DNA from: Bacteroidales bacterium
GTDB taxonomy: Bacteria > Bacteroidota > Bacteroidia > Bacteroidales > JAGOPY01
Length of the DNA: 64,000 bases
Assembly (NCBI GenBank): GCA_023229505.1
Contig: JALNZD010000018.1
Coordinates: 9,803-73,802 of the forward strand
Reading direction: 5' to 3'
Shown here: positions 60,892 through 64,000 of the stretch, in pieces
Numbering within the stretch: position 1 is the stretch's first letter
Layout of the letters: every line of letters starts with the position of its first letter
The notes under the pieces: generated by a model
Databases searched by the model: none
What the model saw: only the letters and a program-made list of their open reading frames with translations
What the model was told of the DNA's origin: nothing
Made by a program: the position numbers and the translations under genes

Positions 60892-63341
60892 ACACACTTC
60901 GGTCTCATCCTGCTAAATTGTTATTAGAACATATTCAGGGTGTCCGAAACAATACGAGGAAGCTAACCAACTCCAAAATTGCGGATTTGGTGGCGATTTT
61001 CCATGATTTAGGAAAGATAAATCCAAATTTTCAAAACAAGCTTGATTCTGACAAAACAATGAATGGTTATGCAAATCATTCCTATTTGTCAGCTTATACT
61101 TTTTTCTGTGCCTTCTGTTGTTCAAAACAAAACATGGAAGCATTAAAGCAGTTTTTGGTAGTTGATACTTTCGGCCAGAATAATTTTATTGCATTAACAG
61201 TGTCAATTGCCAAACATCATGGTAATTTGCCTGACTTTTCTCCAAAATGCGGAGAAAACGAATCCTTCGCAAGTATTTTATCAAAAGATGAAAATTCTGC
61301 ACTATTTAAGTTTCTTGATCAGGAGAAAAACATACCTGTTTCTGAATTCGTAAATCATTTTATAAGCGTTGATGATTTCCGACAATTTCTGACAACACCT
61401 AAATTACAACAAGGCTACTCTGAACAATTGGTCTTCAATGGAGAAAAAAACAAATCAGCTTTAGACTTCTTTTTAGATTACCAACTTGCATTTGCTAGTG
61501 TGATACAGGCAGATAAAGCCGATGCCGCAAAATTTGACAATTTCATTGACCAACAAGTGAAAGAAGTTGAAACATTTGCAGAAGGTTTCAGCAGTCAACT
61601 TGACTCTTATTTGGAAAGGTTGAACCAGGATTCAGCATTGAACCAATTGAGAACAAACATTCGTAATCATGCCGTTCAAAATATCCGTACTGGTTTGAAA
61701 GAAAACGTAAGAGTATATGAACTCACTGCTCCGACAGGTTCTGGCAAAACATTAATGATGCTTTCTTTAGCTTCAGAAATCATCAACGCAAAAGGAGCAA
61801 AAAGAATCATCTATGGCTTACCGTTCTTGTCCATCACAGAACAGGTTGAAGCGGAAGTGTTGAAAATATTTCCAGAAACGACAGATTACATTCAGCGGAT
61901 TGATTCCAAATCAGAAAACAACCGATTCGAAGACATTCAAAAAGAATTGGAGAATAACCCAACTGAAGAAAAGATACTCGAAGCAAATTTGCTGGAGTTT
62001 CAGGAAAACACTTTCGCTTATCCTTTTGTAATTACCACCTTTGTTCGCTTTTTCGAAACACTTTTAAGCAACCGAAATGCCGAATTATTGAAATTGCCAA
62101 ACTTTTCCAAATGTATTTTCCTTTTGGACGAGATTCAGGCATTGCCTCCACGTTTATATGGTTTCTTTGTAGCTTACCTGAGTAAATTCTGCGAAAAGTT
62201 TGACAGCTATGCGATCATTTCAACAGCAACTCAACCCAAATTTAGTTTACCGGAAAATAATACAAAGGCGAGAAACTTCTTCTATGACTACAAAAATCCA
62301 ATGCCATTATTGCCTTTGACCTATTTTGAGAATGATTTGTTCAACCGCTATCAAATAGAATTTGACAAGGAACCTATAGAACTTGAAATTCTGAAAGAAC
62401 AAATACTTTCCGAAAACCAATCGATATTGATCATCCTTAATACAATTGATGACACCAAAGAATTATTCAAATTACTACAGGACGAATTGGATAAAGATGA
62501 AATATTATTACTGAATACGCATTTCACCCCAGAACATCGGAAGCAAAAAATCGCTTTAACCAAAGAAAGATTAAATCAAAAACGAAGAATCATCGTTATT
62601 TCAACCCAACTAATTGAAGCTGGCGTTGACATTGATTTCCCGGCATTGTATAGGGATTTTGCCACTGTTGCCAGCATTGTTCAATCAGCTGGTCGTTGTA
62701 ACCGTAATGGTAAGCTTGATTCATTGGGAAGAGTGAAACTTTTTAAATTACGGAATAAAGGTAAAATCCGGTCTGATATTATCTATCAAGGTAAAGACAA
62801 AGAAATATTGCGATTCACAAAAGAGTCATTCTCTGAAAACCAGTATCAGGAGAAAGAATTACTCAATGTTCAACGGGAATTTTTCCATCGAATTCAGTCT
62901 GAACTAAACTTTGCAATGCATTCTCAAAATAGCCCAAGAATTGAATTTGATTTTTTGAAAGATATTCAAGAATGTCAGTTTGATAAAATCGGGAAGTTTC
63001 AATTAATTGACAAACAGCTTTTTGGGGAAGAATTTCAGTATTATGTTCCTAAGGACAACAACGATAAAAAATTTGAATCCCTTTTAACTATTCAGGATGA
63101 AATTAAAAATTTGTTTGAAAAGGATAACTTTAATAGAAACGTCTTTTTTGCTAAGAAAAACATCCTTAAAAACCATTTAAAATCAATGACAGATCAGATT
63201 ATTTCGGTGCGCATCAGTAGCAAACATGTAAAACCAAAGTTAGCTAATGCAAGGCATTTTAATGGTATTTATAAGATTGCCTCTGAGTCTTATACCTTTG
63301 AAAGTGGTTTGATCCTTACCGGTGATAATTGTTTTCTTTAA
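60876..63341 (+). CDS. cas3: CRISPR-associated helicase/nuclease Cas3 (HD plus SF2 helicase)
   Basis: 821 residues from ATG 60876, inside the cas5 3' end. HD nuclease domain about 1-240: H19 (LLEHIQGVR), HD at 43-44 (IFHDLGK), NHSYLSAY near 68 and KHHGN near 112. Helicase: Walker A TAPTGSGKTLMM near 287, DEIQ box LLDEIQALPP near 418, STATQP near 450, motif V STQLIEAGVDIDFP and motif VI QSAGRCNRNG near 608. It unwinds and degrades target DNA recruited by Cascade. cas1, cas2 and cas4, which often follow, are absent up to base 64000. Confidence 0.96.
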   Translation: MVPDINTLRSHPAKLLLEHIQGVRNNTRKLTNSKIADLVAIFHDLGKINPNFQNKLDSDKTMNGYANHSYLSAYTFFCAFCCSKQNMEALKQFLVVDTFGQNNFIALTVSIAKHHGNLPDFSPKCGENESFASILSKDENSALFKFLDQEKNIPVSEFVNHFISVDDFRQFLTTPKLQQGYSEQLVFNGEKNKSALDFFLDYQLAFASVIQADKADAAKFDNFIDQQVKEVETFAEGFSSQLDSYLERLNQDSALNQLRTNIRNHAVQNIRTGLKENVRVYELTAPTGSGKTLMMLSLASEIINAKGAKRIIYGLPFLSITEQVEAEVLKIFPETTDYIQRIDSKSENNRFEDIQKELENNPTEEKILEANLLEFQENTFAYPFVITTFVRFFETLLSNRNAELLKLPNFSKCIFLLDEIQALPPRLYGFFVAYLSKFCEKFDSYAIISTATQPKFSLPENNTKARNFFYDYKNPMPLLPLTYFENDLFNRYQIEFDKEPIELEILKEQILSENQSILIILNTIDDTKELFKLLQDELDKDEILLLNTHFTPEHRKQKIALTKERLNQKRRIIVISTQLIEAGVDIDFPALYRDFATVASIVQSAGRCNRNGKLDSLGRVKLFKLRNKGKIRSDIIYQGKDKEILRFTKESFSENQYQEKELLNVQREFFHRIQSELNFAMHSQNSPRIEFDFLKDIQECQFDKIGKFQLIDKQLFGEEFQYYVPKDNNDKKFESLLTIQDEIKNLFEKDNFNRNVFFAKKNILKNHLKSMTDQIISVRISSKHVKPKLANARHFNGIYKIASESYTFESGLILTGDNCFL

Positions 63342-63353
63342 TAATATTTCTAA

Positions 63354-63488
63354 ATGAAAAATCCCCTCCCCTCCCCCCGCATCGCCGAAATGCTCGGCTG
63401 CGACAATGTCTGCATTGTCAATCCTCACACGCTGGAACCAGGATGGATTCCGTCCGGTTTGCAATATGATACATTCGATATAAATTGA
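63354..63488 (+). CDS. Possible 44-residue ORF directly after cas3
   Basis: ATG 63354 lies 12 bp after the cas3 stop; the frame reads MKNPLPSPRIAEMLGCDNVC then a 24-residue tail ending FDIN. Composition is protein-like and richer in G+C than cas3. No family recognised. It may be a small real gene, or a leftover of a lost downstream gene. The REP cluster begins 13 bp after its stop. Confidence 0.3.
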   Translation: MKNPLPSPRIAEMLGCDNVCIVNPHTLEPGWIPSGLQYDTFDIN

Positions 63489-63501
63489 AATTAAATATAC
63501 C

Positions 63502-63832
63502 GTGCCTGACGGCACTTAATGATTACGTGAATGATAAATCTCTACCGATATAAAGCCCCTGACGGGGCTTGAACCTTGAAACAAATTGAAAAATGATTCT
63601 ATACCGATATTTTGTCCCTGACGGGACAGGAAGGTAAAAGCAAAATCAACGATTTGAACAGCATAGCAAGCCCCGGATATTGTTTTCAGCTATTAAGCCC
63701 GGAAAATATGCACATAATTCCGGTTTGATAAACATTATTACACGCCATTTGGCATACCTTTGGATTGTCCCGTCAGGGACAAAATATCGGTAGAAAACGA
63801 AATATCAATGAATTAAAAGTCCCGTCAGGGAC
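63502..63832. repeat. Cluster of five REP-like hairpins (three forward, two inverted)
   Basis: Forward copies: GTGCCTGACGGCAC (63502-63515), AAGCCCCTGACGGGGCTT (63553-63570), TGTCCCTGACGGGACA (63613-63628). Inverted copies: TGTCCCGTCAGGGACA (63766-63781) and GTCCCGTCAGGGAC (63819-63832). All share the TGAC/GTCA core. Copies 2-4 also carry a neighbouring TACCGATAT block in matching orientation. Stem bases differ between copies but stay paired. Confidence 0.93.
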
Positions 63833-63846
63833 GGCATAAAAAAACC

Positions 63847-64000
63847 ATGGCAAATACATACACACAAATCCACATTCACGCGGTTTTTTCCGTTCAAAAC
63901 CGGGAATGCATCATCCGGAATTCCTGGAAAGATGAACTGTATAAGTATATCACAGGAATTATCCATAACAATGATCACAAACTATTGGCAATTAACGGAA
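63847..64000 (+). CDS. IS200/RAYT-type Y1 transposase, 5' part (runs off the window)
   Basis: Open frame from ATG 63847 to the window end (51 codons). MANTYTQIHIHAVFSVQNRE, then SWKDELYKYITGIIHNN and HKLLAING match the N-terminus of small Y1 (HUH) transposases of the IS200/REP-associated tyrosine transposase type in Bacteroidota. The HUH motif and catalytic Tyr would lie beyond base 64000. Immediately next to the hairpin cluster, which is the expected setting for a RAYT. Confidence 0.8.
   Translation, partial: MANTYTQIHIHAVFSVQNRECIIRNSWKDELYKYITGIIHNNDHKLLAING

Noticed and set aside
63502..63832. Short palindromic repeats after cas3 as a CRISPR array
   Set aside because: Copies are 14-18 bp, unevenly spaced, in both orientations and with different stem bases. 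A CRISPR array has near-identical direct repeats of about 28-37 bp with similar-length spacers.

Overview
The window looks like a chromosomal segment of a Bacteroidota bacterium, probably a free-living or gut/sediment Bacteroidales or Marinilabiliales relative. Evidence: five secreted proteins with type IX secretion (T9SS) C-terminal sorting domains, a SusC/SusD pair, a type III glutamine synthetase, DUF4831 and DUF4301 proteins, a NagB-LmbE fusion, TAnnTTTG-type promoter elements and weak Shine-Dalgarno sequences. Product names come from reading motifs and family resemblance; no database search was possible.

Layout. 1-259: 5' part of a TIR-like/nucleotide-binding gene running off the left edge. 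543-5335: a T9SS FG-GAP repeat protein, a sigma54-type response regulator without a DNA-binding domain, and a DUF4831 protein. 5353-10932 (minus strand): gmhA-hddC-gmhB (GDP-heptose), a sodium:solute symporter and glnN. 11080-18973: two large T9SS proteins in a translationally coupled pair, a SnoaL-like protein and an EamA exporter. 19140-36382: a glycan-use locus made of SusC, SusD, a PKD lipoprotein and a DUF4874/DUF4832 surface protein, then a divergent DeoR regulator and agaS-kbaZ-pfkB-kbaY, a secreted amidohydrolase and a GH36-type alpha-galactosidase lipoprotein. These could bind an alpha-Gal/GalNAc-containing glycan, take it up, and convert galactosamine-6-phosphate through tagatose phosphates to trioses. 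36398-41941: an OLD-family nuclease, an esterase-like protein and NagB-LmbE. 42056-48190: a repeat-rich stretch with tRNA-Arg, two gene remnants (DUF1003, VOC), a T9SS type B protein and small orphan genes. 48195-56206: PhzF, SDR, a small membrane protein plus outer-membrane barrel pair, peptidase E, a large helical-repeat protein, two tRNA-Leu genes and DUF4301. 56408-63341: a type I-B CRISPR-Cas effector cassette, cas6-cas8b-cas7-cas5-cas3, with no cas1/2/4 and no array in view. 63502-64000: a cluster of REP-like hairpins next to the start of an IS200/RAYT-type transposase.

The most unusual window-wide signal is a set of at least ten short tandem repeats that differ in unit sequence but nearly all have a 7-bp period; most fit GTTNNNA on one strand. 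They sit at gene junctions and inside two T9SS genes just before or within linker regions. The other main leads are the galactosamine-type glycan locus with an uncharacterised DUF4832 surface protein, the REP hairpins with compensatory stem changes beside their likely transposase, and the adaptation-less I-B cassette whose cas6 differs in base composition from cas8b.
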